NCBI RefSeq assembly: GCF_004362055.1
Contig: NZ_SNXB01000005.1
Coordinates: forward strand, 248,001 to 312,000
Source: Flavobacterium sp. 245
GTDB lineage: Bacteria; Bacteroidota; Bacteroidia; Flavobacteriales; Flavobacteriaceae
Length of the DNA stretch: 64,000 nucleotides
Direction of reading: 5' to 3'
Shown here one piece after another: positions 44,268-53,179 of the stretch. The notes under the pieces are model-generated. The model saw nothing but the letters and a program-made list of their open reading frames with translations. It searched no databases and had not been told where the DNA came from. Every line of letters begins with the position of its first letter. Positions within the stretch are counted from its first letter, which is position 1. The position numbers were made by a program, and so were the translations under genes.

Positions 44268-44982
44268 CAACTTTTATATTTTGTCCTGTTATCCATTTAC
44301 TAGAATCTGATAACAAAAATGTTATCACGGGTACAACATCATCTACTTCACCAATACCCAGTGGATGCATTTCTTTAATTCTTTGAATATTGTCATCTTC
44401 AATTTGCGAAAATAATTTTTGGGTCATTGGTGTATTTACAACGCCAGGAGATATTGCATTCACTCTGAATCTTCTTTTTGCAAGCTCTAGAGCAGATGAT
44501 CTTACGATTCCCAAAATAGCAGATTTTGTCGCACAATATCCAATTTTACCAGGCTGACCCAAATCTCCCATAACAGAGGAAAGGAAGACTACACTAGCTC
44601 CATCATTTGAATATTTTTTCTTAGAAAAGTGTCTCAGTAATTCAATGCCAGAAAACACATTAATATCAAATATTCGTTTTACATTTTCAGGATTATACAT
44701 TGTTAATGGCAAAGTTTCTTCTATCCCTGCGCAATGAACAAAACCATCAAATTTTTCTCCCGCCAGCATTTCGTCGAATATCTTAAAATAGTTCAAAAAA
44801 TCAATTAAATCAAAAGATAAAAATTTTAATTTATCATCAGACTTTTTAACAAGGTTCTCAATTTTACTTTGATCTCTGCCCACCGCTATGACGCTACATT
44901 CCTGCTTTATTAAAAAATCACAAAGAGCCAATCCTATTCCAGATGTAGCTCCAGTAACTAATATCTTTTTGTTATGTATCAT
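44245..44982 (-). CDS. Short-chain dehydrogenase/reductase, FabG-like
   Basis: A 245-residue classical SDR. The cofactor loop is TGATSGIG (10-17), NNAG is represented by FVHCAGIEETLPL, catalytic Ser is in SVVFLSSVMGD (135-136), and Y149 and K153 lie in GYCATKSAILG. VNAISPGVVNTPM and WITGQNIKVDGGYS near the end are typical of FabG-type 3-oxoacyl-ACP reductases. Length equals FabG. Placed between a Rieske oxygenase (4-base overlap) and the acyltransferase (23-base overlap) and near two KASIII genes, it is the likely ketoreductase of the acyl module. Confidence 0.86.
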   Translation of the reverse strand: MIHNKKILVTGATSGIGLALCDFLIKQECSVIAVGRDQSKIENLVKKSDDKLKFLSFDLIDFLNYFKIFDEMLAGEKFDGFVHCAGIEETLPLTMYNPENVKRIFDINVFSGIELLRHFSKKKYSNDGASVVFLSSVMGDLGQPGKIGYCATKSAILGIVRSSALELAKRRFRVNAISPGVVNTPMTQKLFSQIEDDNIQRIKEMHPLGIGEVDDVVPVITFLLSDSSKWITGQNIKVDGGYSIQ

Positions 44983-46061
44983 TTCAAATATTTTTTATAC
45001 ATCTGTTGAAAATAAAGAACCCTTTCCTCTTCTTCGCTTAATTCTCCGTCGTAAGAAGAAAATTTGACACCTCTTTGCACTTCTTGACAAATAGCTTTAT
45101 CTTCATCAAAAACCTTGCGATTAAAGTCTACCAGGCTTTCTTCATACACTTTCTCTAAAACAGAACCATTACCATTACTCTCGTCCTCTTTTTTTGTAAT
45201 AAAAACAAAACTTTTAAACAATGTTTTATTTTCTGAAAGAGGAATAATTTGCGATAAATTGAAAGAAATTCCGTACGTTGATGAAATTAAAATATTAGGA
45301 AAAACTAGTAAATGTTTATATCCCTCAATTATATAGTTTCTTTCTTGAAATGGTTTATGAACTTTGGCTTGCTTTCCTTCATTTTCTTTCATCAAAACCT
45401 CTGCATTCCACATTGAATGATTCTTGGAAAAAGAAAAATCCAACCCGTCAGCTCCCAATTTTTGAAAAGTTTCTGAATGAATTAATGCAACATGGTAGCT
45501 TTCTAAAGTATTCTCAACTACAATTTTCCAGTTACATTCAATCTCTATTTCATTTAAATCAACCCGTTTTCCAAAATTATTAGACATTTTTTCTATCTCA
45601 TCAAAGAAATTACCCAAATAATCCTGAAGACTCGTTTCATCTTGCTTTATTTTTAAAAAGACCAATGATCCGCAGATATCTACTGAGTACTCTTCCAGTT
45701 TAAGACATTCTAAATCTTCTTTACTAAAATTAAAAAACGGTTTTTTAGGAATTCCAAAAGGAATTCCTCTGTCATTATAAGCCCATCCGTGATAAGGACA
45801 CATTAGTGGCCTGTTACCTTTTTCGGCGGTTTGAATTAATGAGTGTCTATGAGAACATACATTTTTAAATGCTCGAATTTTACCCTTCAAATTTTGTATA
45901 ACAACAGATATCCCACAGGCGTCATAAACAACAAAGTCATTTACCTCAGCAAAATCTGAGGTAAAACCGACGAAATTCCAAATTTCTGAAAACAATTCTT
46001 CCTTTTCTTTTTCAAAAATTTCTTTTATAAAATATTCTTTTGGCTTTATTAAAGCTTTCAT
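44979..46061 (-). CDS. Rieske-type non-heme iron oxygenase, alpha-subunit family
   Basis: A 360-residue Rieske oxygenase. The [2Fe-2S] ligands are C69-x-H71 and C88-x2-H91 (NVCSHRHSLIQ and LMCPYHGWAY). The mononuclear iron site is ENTLESYHVALIH with H190 and H195, and a later Asp in DFNRKVFDEDKA probably completes the 2-His-1-carboxylate triad. Length is close to ring-hydroxylating oxygenase alpha subunits, CMP-Neu5Ac hydroxylase being a distant sugar-acting example of the Rieske class. No reductase or ferredoxin is encoded nearby, so electrons come from elsewhere. Encoded between KASIII and SDR; it may hydroxylate the acyl chain or sugar. Confidence 0.85.
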   Translation of the reverse strand: MKALIKPKEYFIKEIFEKEKEELFSEIWNFVGFTSDFAEVNDFVVYDACGISVVIQNLKGKIRAFKNVCSHRHSLIQTAEKGNRPLMCPYHGWAYNDRGIPFGIPKKPFFNFSKEDLECLKLEEYSVDICGSLVFLKIKQDETSLQDYLGNFFDEIEKMSNNFGKRVDLNEIEIECNWKIVVENTLESYHVALIHSETFQKLGADGLDFSFSKNHSMWNAEVLMKENEGKQAKVHKPFQERNYIIEGYKHLLVFPNILISSTYGISFNLSQIIPLSENKTLFKSFVFITKKEDESNGNGSVLEKVYEESLVDFNRKVFDEDKAICQEVQRGVKFSSYDGELSEEEERVLYFQQMYKKYLK

Positions 46062-46067
46062 CAGCTA

Positions 46068-47120
46068 TTATATTTCGATTATATCAAAAATTTTAGTTTT
46101 AGATATATTAATTAATAAATTACCCCAGTTTAATCCTGAACCGTATCCGCTCATTAATATATTTTGAGAATCATTCAATAAAGTATTATTCGAACACATT
46201 AAAAGGGGAATTGAAACGCCACTAGTGTTTCCGAAAATATTAATATTCAAAAGCATTTTCTCTTGCTCAACTTTTAATTGCTGTGCTATTTGTTTTATAA
46301 TAAATTGATTAGATTGATGCAAAAGATAATAATCGACATCTTCTTTTTTAACATTTACTTTATCTAACAATTTTTCAATGCTTTTTGAAATTTCTCTTAA
46401 TGTAAAATCGAAAACCTTTGGGCCATTCATAGTTAAATGAAGATTATGCTTTTTATTTCCCAGCTCGTCAGTTATAATATCTAAACTTTCTTTTGAAATT
46501 CCATTTCTATACCCTCCATCTGGTATTTGTATTGCATCGGCATTTCCTCCATCAGAGAAGAAATTAAAGTACGTTTTATCTTGATTTAATTCGTTGCAAC
46601 CAATCAAAACCGCAGCTGCAGCGTCACCAAACAACATTGCAGTACTTCTATCTTCAGTTGAAAGTATTTTTGAAAGAGTTTCTGCTACTATAAAAAGAAC
46701 TTTTCCCTTTTTTAGAGATTTAGCTATTGAAAAAGCTGTACTTAAACCCTGAATAAATCCCGCACAACCGGCATTAATATCTAAACACAGAATTTCCTTT
46801 TTCAATTCGAGTTTGTGCTGCAAAATATTTGATGTAAATGGAATTTTATAATCTGGCGTTTGACTCAAAAAAATCAAGCATTGGATATCTTCTTTATTTA
46901 CTTCGTATTTATTAATTAAATCTAATGCAGCAGCATATCCTAAGTCTGAAGCAGTTACTTCATCTTCGGCCCAACGTCTTTCAGTAATGCCAACCGTTTT
47001 TTCAAAAACTCTGTATTCTTTTGGAGAAAACAGATCTCCAAAAGAATTATTGAAAATTTTTCTTCTCGGAACGCAAGCACTAATGGCTTCAATTTCTACA
47101 CCTTGAAATTCCTGAAGCAT
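46068..47120 (-). CDS. 3-oxoacyl-ACP synthase III (KASIII/FabH-like), divergent member
   Basis: A 350-residue condensing enzyme with the full Cys-His-Asn triad: C119 in INAGCAGFIQG, His in YYLLHQSNQFIIKQ and Asn in IFGNTSGVSIPLL. AMLFGDAAAAVLIG near residue 160 is also conserved. KASIII enzymes condense an acyl-CoA (usually acetyl-CoA) with malonyl-ACP. It is more FabH-like and clearly different from the other two KASIII genes in the window (47357-48364 and 61924-62910). One base separates it from the ACP gene. It probably adds a second two-carbon unit or uses a different starter; that is inference. Confidence 0.88.
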   Translation of the reverse strand: MLQEFQGVEIEAISACVPRRKIFNNSFGDLFSPKEYRVFEKTVGITERRWAEDEVTASDLGYAAALDLINKYEVNKEDIQCLIFLSQTPDYKIPFTSNILQHKLELKKEILCLDINAGCAGFIQGLSTAFSIAKSLKKGKVLFIVAETLSKILSTEDRSTAMLFGDAAAAVLIGCNELNQDKTYFNFFSDGGNADAIQIPDGGYRNGISKESLDIITDELGNKKHNLHLTMNGPKVFDFTLREISKSIEKLLDKVNVKKEDVDYYLLHQSNQFIIKQIAQQLKVEQEKMLLNINIFGNTSGVSIPLLMCSNNTLLNDSQNILMSGYGSGLNWGNLLINISKTKIFDIIEI

Positions 47121-47121
47121 A

Positions 47122-47352
47122 TTAATTAAATTTTTCTAGTCCTATTCTTTCGATCAATGATTCGATTGTAGTTATATCTTTCAAATCGTCTGCATTTAAG
47201 GTAACTCCAAATTCATTTGAAACATAACCAATTAAAACCATAGCTGCCATAGAGTCCCATTCATCCAAATCTTTTAGATTTGTTGTAGTTTCTAGAGTAG
47301 TCTCAATTTCCAGCTCTTCTGCTAATCCTGAAATAAAATCAACTTTTTTCAT
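47122..47352 (-). CDS. Acyl carrier protein
   Basis: A 76-residue acidic four-helix carrier protein. The phosphopantetheine attachment serine is S34 in LDEWDSMAAMVLIGYV, a DSM form of the usual DSL. Helix 3 and 4 residues (VTLNADDLKDITTIESLIER) fit the ACP pattern. It would be charged by a genomic holo-ACP synthase. Standing between two KASIII genes with 1- and 4-base spacing, it is the obvious carrier for the acyl chain built by this module and distinct from the housekeeping ACP, which normally sits beside fabF. Confidence 0.92.
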   Translation of the reverse strand: MKKVDFISGLAEELEIETTLETTTNLKDLDEWDSMAAMVLIGYVSNEFGVTLNADDLKDITTIESLIERIGLEKFN

Positions 47353-47356
47353 AATA

Positions 47357-48364
47357 TTATAATTTACTTTTTATTTTAATAAGTCCTCCTGACCAAGAAA
47401 GACCAACTCCAAATCCGACAATAATTATTGTAGTTTCTTTGTTAATTAATTCACTATATTTTTTTAATGCAATTGGTATCGTACAGGAAACAGTGTTTCC
47501 ACCATCTTCCAGATCAATAAAAAAATTATCACTTGAAATTTTTAATCTTTTGCGCATAAAGTTTAACATATATGCATTTGCTTGATGAAAAACAAATTGA
47601 TCAATGTTGTCTAAACTCAAATTGTTTAGTTCAACTATTTCTTTTGTAAAATTTGGCACAACTTCATTAGTAAAATTAAATACATCTGGTCCATTCATAT
47701 ACAAATGATTATCAGTATAACTATTATCAGTTCCATAAATAATTTCTGGAGAATCTGGATCATACCTAAATCTACTGCATCCATTTTTAACTATTAATTT
47801 ATCATAACCAGAGCCATCGGTCCCAAATAAAAAGTTTCCAATATTTTCCTCTTCATTTGAATATGATATTAAGGTTGCAGCAGCGGCATCTCCGAAAATT
47901 GAGCGATTCGATCTATCATTTGGATGAAGATATTTAGAATAAGTTTCTGCGGTTACCAGTAGTACATTTTTTACCTGTCCTGAACTAATTAATCCTTTAG
48001 CAAGACTTACTCCATAGGTGTAACCAGAGCAACCTAGATTAAAATCTAAAGCTCCTATGCTTTTTTTAATTCCTAATTTATTCTGTAAGATACAAGCAGT
48101 AGTCGGCAAAAAATATTCAGGACTTTGTGTACAATATAAAATATAATCTATTTCTTGTCTATCATGATTTTGAAAAAGCTTCTCACAAGCTTTTACTGCT
48201 AAATCAAAAGCTGTTTCGTTCTCATCTACCCAATATCTATTCTTTATCCCTACTTTTTCTTCAAATTTTGAAAAATCATAATCTGGAAATCTTTTTTGTA
48301 AATAATTGTTAGTGATTTTATTTTTTGCATATACATACTCGATTGCTTTGATAAACATACCCAT
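47357..48364 (-). CDS. 3-oxoacyl-ACP synthase III (KASIII/FabH-like), paralogue of 61924-62910
   Basis: A 335-residue KASIII with the active-site C112 in FNLGCSGYTYGVSLAKG, His in QFVFHQANAYMLNFM and Asn in LEDGGNTVSCTIPIALKK. It shares long near-identical segments with the enzyme at 61924-62910 (YFLPTTACI, SLAKGLI, SIFGDAA, LYMNGP), so the two are recent paralogues or exchanged copies. Together with the ACP 4 bases away it should start acyl chain synthesis. A second Met at codon 3 is an alternative start. It lies 2 bases after the PglC-like initiator gene. Confidence 0.9.
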   Translation of the reverse strand: MGMFIKAIEYVYAKNKITNNYLQKRFPDYDFSKFEEKVGIKNRYWVDENETAFDLAVKACEKLFQNHDRQEIDYILYCTQSPEYFLPTTACILQNKLGIKKSIGALDFNLGCSGYTYGVSLAKGLISSGQVKNVLLVTAETYSKYLHPNDRSNRSIFGDAAAATLISYSNEEENIGNFLFGTDGSGYDKLIVKNGCSRFRYDPDSPEIIYGTDNSYTDNHLYMNGPDVFNFTNEVVPNFTKEIVELNNLSLDNIDQFVFHQANAYMLNFMRKRLKISSDNFFIDLEDGGNTVSCTIPIALKKYSELINKETTIIIVGFGVGLSWSGGLIKIKSKL

Positions 48365-48366
48365 AA

Positions 48367-48969
48367 TTAATTGCCTTTAAATGATTCTGTTGTTGCAACA
48401 TTCTCTGCATTTATTCCTTCTGATTTAAAAACTTTTTCAACAGTTAAAAATACTATTTTTAAATCTAATAAAAATGAAATGTTATTCGCATAATAAACAT
48501 CAAATTTGAATTTTTCTTCCCAACTGATAGTATTTCGTCCATTTACTTGAGCCCAACCTGTTATACCAGGCCTAATATTATGCCTCTGTTTTTGAAAATC
48601 ATTATACAATGGCAAGTATTCTGGCAGTAATGGTCTTGGGCCAATTAAACTCATTTCTCCTCTTAGAACATTAAATAGTTGAGGAATTTCGTCAAGAGAA
48701 GTTTTTCTTACATAAGAACCAATTTTTGTTAATCGCTCGGCGTCAGGCAATAAATTTCCTGCTTCATCCTTTTTATCGTTCATTGTTTTAAACTTGATTA
48801 TTTTAAAAACCTTTTCGTTAAGTCCCGGACGCGACTGAAAGAAAAAAGGTTTTCCGTCATTAGCTAAATATAGCCCAACAAAAACAATTATAAAAATTGG
48901 CATCAAAAGACATATACACACTATAGATATGATAAAATCAAGTGGTCTTTTCAAAAAAAATTTATACAT
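48367..48969 (-). CDS. Initiating phosphoglycosyltransferase, PglC-like
   Basis: A 200-residue monotopic phosphoglycosyl transferase, the same size as Campylobacter PglC. One N-terminal re-entrant membrane helix (about 12-36) precedes the catalytic domain. Motifs are PFFFQSRPGLNEKVFKIIKF (42-60), the catalytic dyad D93-E94 in RKTSLDEIPQLFNVLRGEM, LIGPRPLLPEYL and RPGITGWAQVNGRN. It moves a sugar-1-phosphate, in PglC diNAc-bacillosamine, from UDP to undecaprenyl phosphate, starting repeat-unit synthesis. Next to the PglE/PglD-like and KASIII/ACP genes, it probably transfers the N-acylated diamino sugar. It is the only initiator visible in the window. Confidence 0.92.
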   Translation of the reverse strand: MYKFFLKRPLDFIISIVCICLLMPIFIIVFVGLYLANDGKPFFFQSRPGLNEKVFKIIKFKTMNDKKDEAGNLLPDAERLTKIGSYVRKTSLDEIPQLFNVLRGEMSLIGPRPLLPEYLPLYNDFQKQRHNIRPGITGWAQVNGRNTISWEEKFKFDVYYANNISFLLDLKIVFLTVEKVFKSEGINAENVATTESFKGN

Positions 48970-48976
48970 GACTATA

Positions 48977-49879
48977 TTATCTGAAATTTAACAAATTAAG
49001 AATTATAAACATTGTCTTTTTTTTATTGTCTCTCATTAAATCCTTATTATATTTCCATATAACATAATTTCTTTGAAAATAATTTCCTAAAAACAATTTA
49101 TAAATTTTATATTCTTCAGTAGAAATGTCTAGATATTTGATAAATTCTTTAATCTGACTTTGATAGTACCCATTTAAAACCTGTTTGGATTTTTCTCTAA
49201 TTGTCGCAATCGAAAGTTTATTTAAATGACCATGAACATTTGAATCGTGTAAACGATAGTGAATATAACTTTGGGAATCTATAACTACTTTTAGATTTCT
49301 ACTTCTGGCGAAAAAATAGGTTAACCAATCATGCGAAAAATATTTCCAATTTACAGACTGAACATCTTTTAAAAAAAATTGAAAATCCTTAGCAAAATCT
49401 TTCGTAAAAACGTAGGTACAGCCAGCGCTTCCTCCTTCGAACAAAAAATCATATTTTCTTTGTGCAAAATCTTTTTTTAGCAAAATTAAATCACCAGTAG
49501 CTGTATCCCATTTTGTAAGATTAGAACAGTACAAATGTGCTTGTTCACTATCTAACTTCTCAACAGCATTTTTCATTTTTTGTGGCAACCAGATATCATC
49601 CTGATCAGAAAAAGCTACATAATCAAAATTTTCATCAAAATTTAGGTTACTAACCATATTTAAAAAATTTGTTGCTGCCGCGCCAGTTCCAGGAGTATTG
49701 GTTTTAGTAATTAAATCCGGAAAATCATTCTTTATAACTTGTAATGTATTATCAGTGCTTCCGTCGTCACTTATGAAGACGTCTACATCAACATCTTTCT
49801 GATTTAAAATAGATTCTAATTGCTCTGAAATATATTTCGCTCCATTATAAGTAGCTACTAAAATTTTGATTCTCTTCAT
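48977..49879 (-). CDS. Glycosyltransferase family 2 (GT-A)
   Basis: A 300-residue GT2 enzyme: KRIKILVATYNGAKYISEQL at the start, DVFISDDGSTDNTLQVI near residue 33, and VAFSDQDDIWLPQKMKNAVE near residue 88. The SDQDDIWxPxK string is shared by many rhamnosyltransferase-annotated GT2 proteins (RgpF/WbbL side), and dTDP-rhamnose genes are in this operon, so a rhamnosyltransferase is possible but unproven. It lies 7 bases before the PglC-like gene and would be a good candidate for adding the second sugar. Confidence 0.85.
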   Translation of the reverse strand: MKRIKILVATYNGAKYISEQLESILNQKDVDVDVFISDDGSTDNTLQVIKNDFPDLITKTNTPGTGAAATNFLNMVSNLNFDENFDYVAFSDQDDIWLPQKMKNAVEKLDSEQAHLYCSNLTKWDTATGDLILLKKDFAQRKYDFLFEGGSAGCTYVFTKDFAKDFQFFLKDVQSVNWKYFSHDWLTYFFARSRNLKVVIDSQSYIHYRLHDSNVHGHLNKLSIATIREKSKQVLNGYYQSQIKEFIKYLDISTEEYKIYKLFLGNYFQRNYVIWKYNKDLMRDNKKKTMFIILNLLNFR

Positions 49880-49933
49880 GAAATCTCTTTCTTTTTCTTT
49901 GCTTTAAATATTTATAAAAATTATTTTCAAAAT

Positions 49934-50947
49934 CTAATTTAGCTTACTAATCAACTTATCAATTTGATTATAGGTTTTTAGTTTTGATTTTGAAACCATA
50001 GTCTGCAAACTTAGCTCTAAAGCTAAAAAAATTGAGTCTATATCATTTGGATTAAAAACAATTGAAGGTTCACATACTGCATAGGTATAAGGTAAATCAG
50101 AAGCAATCACATTACATCCCAATTCAATTCCTTCAATAATACCCAGCCCAAAACTTTCTGATAAAGATGGAAAAATAACATACTCAGATTTCTCATATAT
50201 ATCTATTAATTTCTCCCTTTCAATAAATCCTAAATTTTCTATTGGATAGTCTTTATTTATCTTTTCCTGAATTAAATCAAAAATCTCAATATACTTTTTA
50301 CTAACTGTCACAATTAATTTTCCTTTATGATGTTTATCATAAAATTTACAAAATCCTTCAATAAGTCTGGAATGATTTTTATTTTCCTGTGCATTACTTA
50401 CATACAAATAAGTATGTAATTGTGTTATCTTATCTTTTTTTTCATTTTTCAGACCTAAAGGTGGATAAAAAGGCAAAACATTCGTCTTTTCTTTTTCTCC
50501 AAATTTTTGAACAAACTGCTCTTTTAAGATGTCTGACTGAAGTAGCCAATAATTTGTATTTTTTTTTAGAAAATTTACTAAAAAGACTTTTAGTTTATAT
50601 TTTACTTTTTCGATAAAAGAAAATTCTTTAGGAACATTAAAGAGAATTGAATTATGAAAATAAGTAAAAACGATAGCATTCAGTTTTACAGGAGGAGGTA
50701 CATTTCCTAACACAAAAACTTTTTTAAACTTACTTTTATTTTTTTTATAAAAAAGAAATCGTTTTGATAGTGAGGATTCTTGATATACTATTTTATTGGT
50801 ATCTTTAATTTGAAAAAAACCAAATTCAATTCGACTGTCTATTAAATAAAAAACCTCAATATTTGTTTGTTCAAGTTCTTGAATCAAATAATCTAATAAA
50901 ATTCGTCCTCCTCCATTATTTACATATATTGCATCTACAAGTATCAT
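49934..50947 (-). CDS. Glycosyltransferase family 4 (GT-B)
   Basis: A 337-residue GT-B enzyme with MILVDAIYVNNGGGRILLDY at the start and the donor-domain segment YLYVSNAQENKNHSRLIEGF near residue 182. The E-x7-E motif is SESFGLGIIEGIELGCNVIA near residue 262. The short N-terminal domain and NNGGG loop are common in Bacteroidota polysaccharide loci. It is 17 bases after the EpsG-like polymerase gene and 54 before the GT2 gene. Specificity unknown. Confidence 0.84.
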   Translation of the reverse strand: MILVDAIYVNNGGGRILLDYLIQELEQTNIEVFYLIDSRIEFGFFQIKDTNKIVYQESSLSKRFLFYKKNKSKFKKVFVLGNVPPPVKLNAIVFTYFHNSILFNVPKEFSFIEKVKYKLKVFLVNFLKKNTNYWLLQSDILKEQFVQKFGEKEKTNVLPFYPPLGLKNEKKDKITQLHTYLYVSNAQENKNHSRLIEGFCKFYDKHHKGKLIVTVSKKYIEIFDLIQEKINKDYPIENLGFIEREKLIDIYEKSEYVIFPSLSESFGLGIIEGIELGCNVIASDLPYTYAVCEPSIVFNPNDIDSIFLALELSLQTMVSKSKLKTYNQIDKLISKLN

Positions 50948-50964
50948 ATTAAATTTTGAATATA

Positions 50965-52074
50965 TTAATGCATCTCCCTGTGCAAGTCAGTATTAATGAA
51001 GATACCTTCATAAGGAATAAATAAGTCATCATATGCCGAAATTGACTGAAAAAAAAGTAAAATAGAATATAAGGAAATAAAAAACAATACATATCCTCTG
51101 TCTTTTGCAACAAATAAGAGTAACTGACTTGTTAATAAAAAAGTTTCCATGATATTAAAGTACAAACTCCCACGGTTTACTAAAATTATAAGGGTGTCTG
51201 CGAATAAGAAGTAAAATGCTAATCCAAATGCAAAGCCATTAAACAACAATCTATACGACTTAATTTTTTGGGCTAGCTTATCATAATTATATAAGAAAAG
51301 TACAAAATACATTATTCTTCTAATCAGTCCAATCAAACTCAAACTAGCATCTTGTATTTTATCAGTGTTCGAATAAATTTCCGCTTTCATTGCCGCTGTA
51401 CCTCCTAACATGCTTCCAAAACCAGAAAACAATAAACTTGGCAGTGAAGTCTTCCCAATAATAAAAGATAATCCTAAGACTAGTATAATTTGATACTTTT
51501 TAAAATCCCTGTCCAGAAAATAATAAACAGCAAAAATAATTGCCGTAGTATGAAAAAGCGATGCAAAAGCCACCAACGGAAAAAAATATAAAGCCTTTTT
51601 ATTAATAAAGACATATTGTAAGGAAAACAGACAGATTGCTAATGCTAATAGTTGTCTGTTAGACCCTAGAACTCCCATATTTGTAACATACAAGAGCAAT
51701 AAAGAGACAATAGGATATGGGCTTAACTGCTTATTTGACTTTAAAATAAGTAGATAATATATGAGAGCATGTACAAAAAGAAAAATAACATAATTGTCTG
51801 TTAAATTTCTTATGAAATAAACAAAGAGACCATATCCAATTTCAAAACCATCTAAAACTCCTAGTAAAACCATCTGAATAGATGTGGTATTTTCAAAATT
51901 ATCTCTATATACAATCCAATCAGTTCCTGTTTCCCATCTTAATCCTACTTGAAATACAAGTATTAAAAATAAAATACGATATAACGTATTCTTCTTTTTT
52001 ACATCCAAATCAATGCAAAAATCGAGATAACCAAATATTAAGAATAAAAAAAAAGTTATTATATAAACTGTCAT
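50965..52074 (-). CDS. wzy: EpsG/Wzy-like polysaccharide polymerase
   Basis: A 369-residue polytopic membrane protein with about ten helices and no soluble catalytic domain. It has the EpsG-family signature VFQVGLRWETGTDWIVYRDN near residue 42 (RxxxGTDWxxYxxxF), FLFVHALIYYLLILKSNKQL near residue 100, and FASLFHTTAIIFAVYYFLD near residue 170. EpsG proteins are thought to polymerise lipid-linked repeat units in the periplasm. It is the only polymerase candidate here and pairs with the flippase at 56603-58093. Two bases separate it from the upstream GT4. Confidence 0.82.
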   Translation of the reverse strand: MTVYIITFFLFLIFGYLDFCIDLDVKKKNTLYRILFLILVFQVGLRWETGTDWIVYRDNFENTTSIQMVLLGVLDGFEIGYGLFVYFIRNLTDNYVIFLFVHALIYYLLILKSNKQLSPYPIVSLLLLYVTNMGVLGSNRQLLALAICLFSLQYVFINKKALYFFPLVAFASLFHTTAIIFAVYYFLDRDFKKYQIILVLGLSFIIGKTSLPSLLFSGFGSMLGGTAAMKAEIYSNTDKIQDASLSLIGLIRRIMYFVLFLYNYDKLAQKIKSYRLLFNGFAFGLAFYFLFADTLIILVNRGSLYFNIMETFLLTSQLLLFVAKDRGYVLFFISLYSILLFFQSISAYDDLFIPYEGIFINTDLHREMH

Positions 52075-52076
52075 AT

Positions 52077-53159
52077 CTAAAGAGAGTTATATAATTTAAT
52101 CATCTCCCCAATATTTATTTTATTTGAAAACCTTTTTTCGTAGTAGTCTTTATAATTATCCTTTTTACCATTCTTAACAAATTTTATTTTTTGTAAGATA
52201 GACTCGACGTTGTTTTCAAACAGATAATCATCAGAAAAAATAAATTCAGGTATTGCACACTTATTAGATGCAATGACGGGCTTATCAAATAAATATCCTT
52301 CTATCATTGGCAAACCAAATCCTTCTCCAAATTCTGCAGGCATAATAACCAAATCACATTGACTATATAACATTAATAATTTTTCATCACTAACATATCC
52401 TAAAAGGTGAATATTTGTAAGCTTAAGGTCTTCTATTTTTTGTTTATAGTGGTCTAATAAAGGTCCTTTTCCGCCAATCAGAATTTCTATGTTTTCATCA
52501 ACTAATGCTAAGGCAGTTTCTATTATTAAATCTATTCTCGCCCTTTCTTCAATACTTCTAACTATAAAAATTTTAAATTTATCTTCTTTAAAAAAAGACT
52601 CACTAACCTTTCTTGACTGTAAGTATTTTGAAGCTATAATTTCGTAATGACTTGTATTTGGTATTACAACAAATTTCTTTGATTTTAACGAGAACAAGCT
52701 TTTTGACTTTGAATAATTTGAAATAAAATGAATCATTTTACTTCTTTTATACATAAATTTTTCTAAAACATAAAATACATACCTGAATTTATGATTTATC
52801 GACTTGGCTAAATAATAAAGCCCATCGTGTACTGTAAACAAATCTGTACGAAATTTGCTCACGACACTCATTAGTGGGTTGTGAGAATGAATCAAAATTT
52901 GCCCATCTCTTCTATTTATCTTATTGAGTATACTATTTAAAGCCAGTATCCAAGTGATTGCATCTTTTTTTACACCTATGCAGAGAAGGTTATTATATCG
53001 ATAAACCTTTGTGCTTGTATCCCAATGAATATAATAATGAAAGGATTCTGCATAAGCTTGAGATTGAATGTCAATTACATTTTCAACCCCTCGCTTATGT
53101 TTGTACATATTATTATAACCTAAATATGTTATTTTTATTTCTTTTTTATCAGCCCCCAT
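52077..53159 (-). CDS. Glycosyltransferase family 4 (GT-B)
   Basis: A 360-residue GT4 protein. The donor domain contains FKIFIVRSIEERARIDLIIE near residue 200 and IEILIGGKGPLLDHYKQKIE near residue 225. The acidic motif is EFGEGFGLPMIEGYLFDKPV near residue 282, then SNKCAIPEFI. The N-terminal half is lysine-rich. It is tightly linked to the polymerase gene (2 bases). The sugar transferred is not known. Confidence 0.84.
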   Translation of the reverse strand: MGADKKEIKITYLGYNNMYKHKRGVENVIDIQSQAYAESFHYYIHWDTSTKVYRYNNLLCIGVKKDAITWILALNSILNKINRRDGQILIHSHNPLMSVVSKFRTDLFTVHDGLYYLAKSINHKFRYVFYVLEKFMYKRSKMIHFISNYSKSKSLFSLKSKKFVVIPNTSHYEIIASKYLQSRKVSESFFKEDKFKIFIVRSIEERARIDLIIETALALVDENIEILIGGKGPLLDHYKQKIEDLKLTNIHLLGYVSDEKLLMLYSQCDLVIMPAEFGEGFGLPMIEGYLFDKPVIASNKCAIPEFIFSDDYLFENNVESILQKIKFVKNGKKDNYKDYYEKRFSNKINIGEMIKLYNSL

Positions 53160-53179
53160 CCATTTATTAATAAAGTAAA

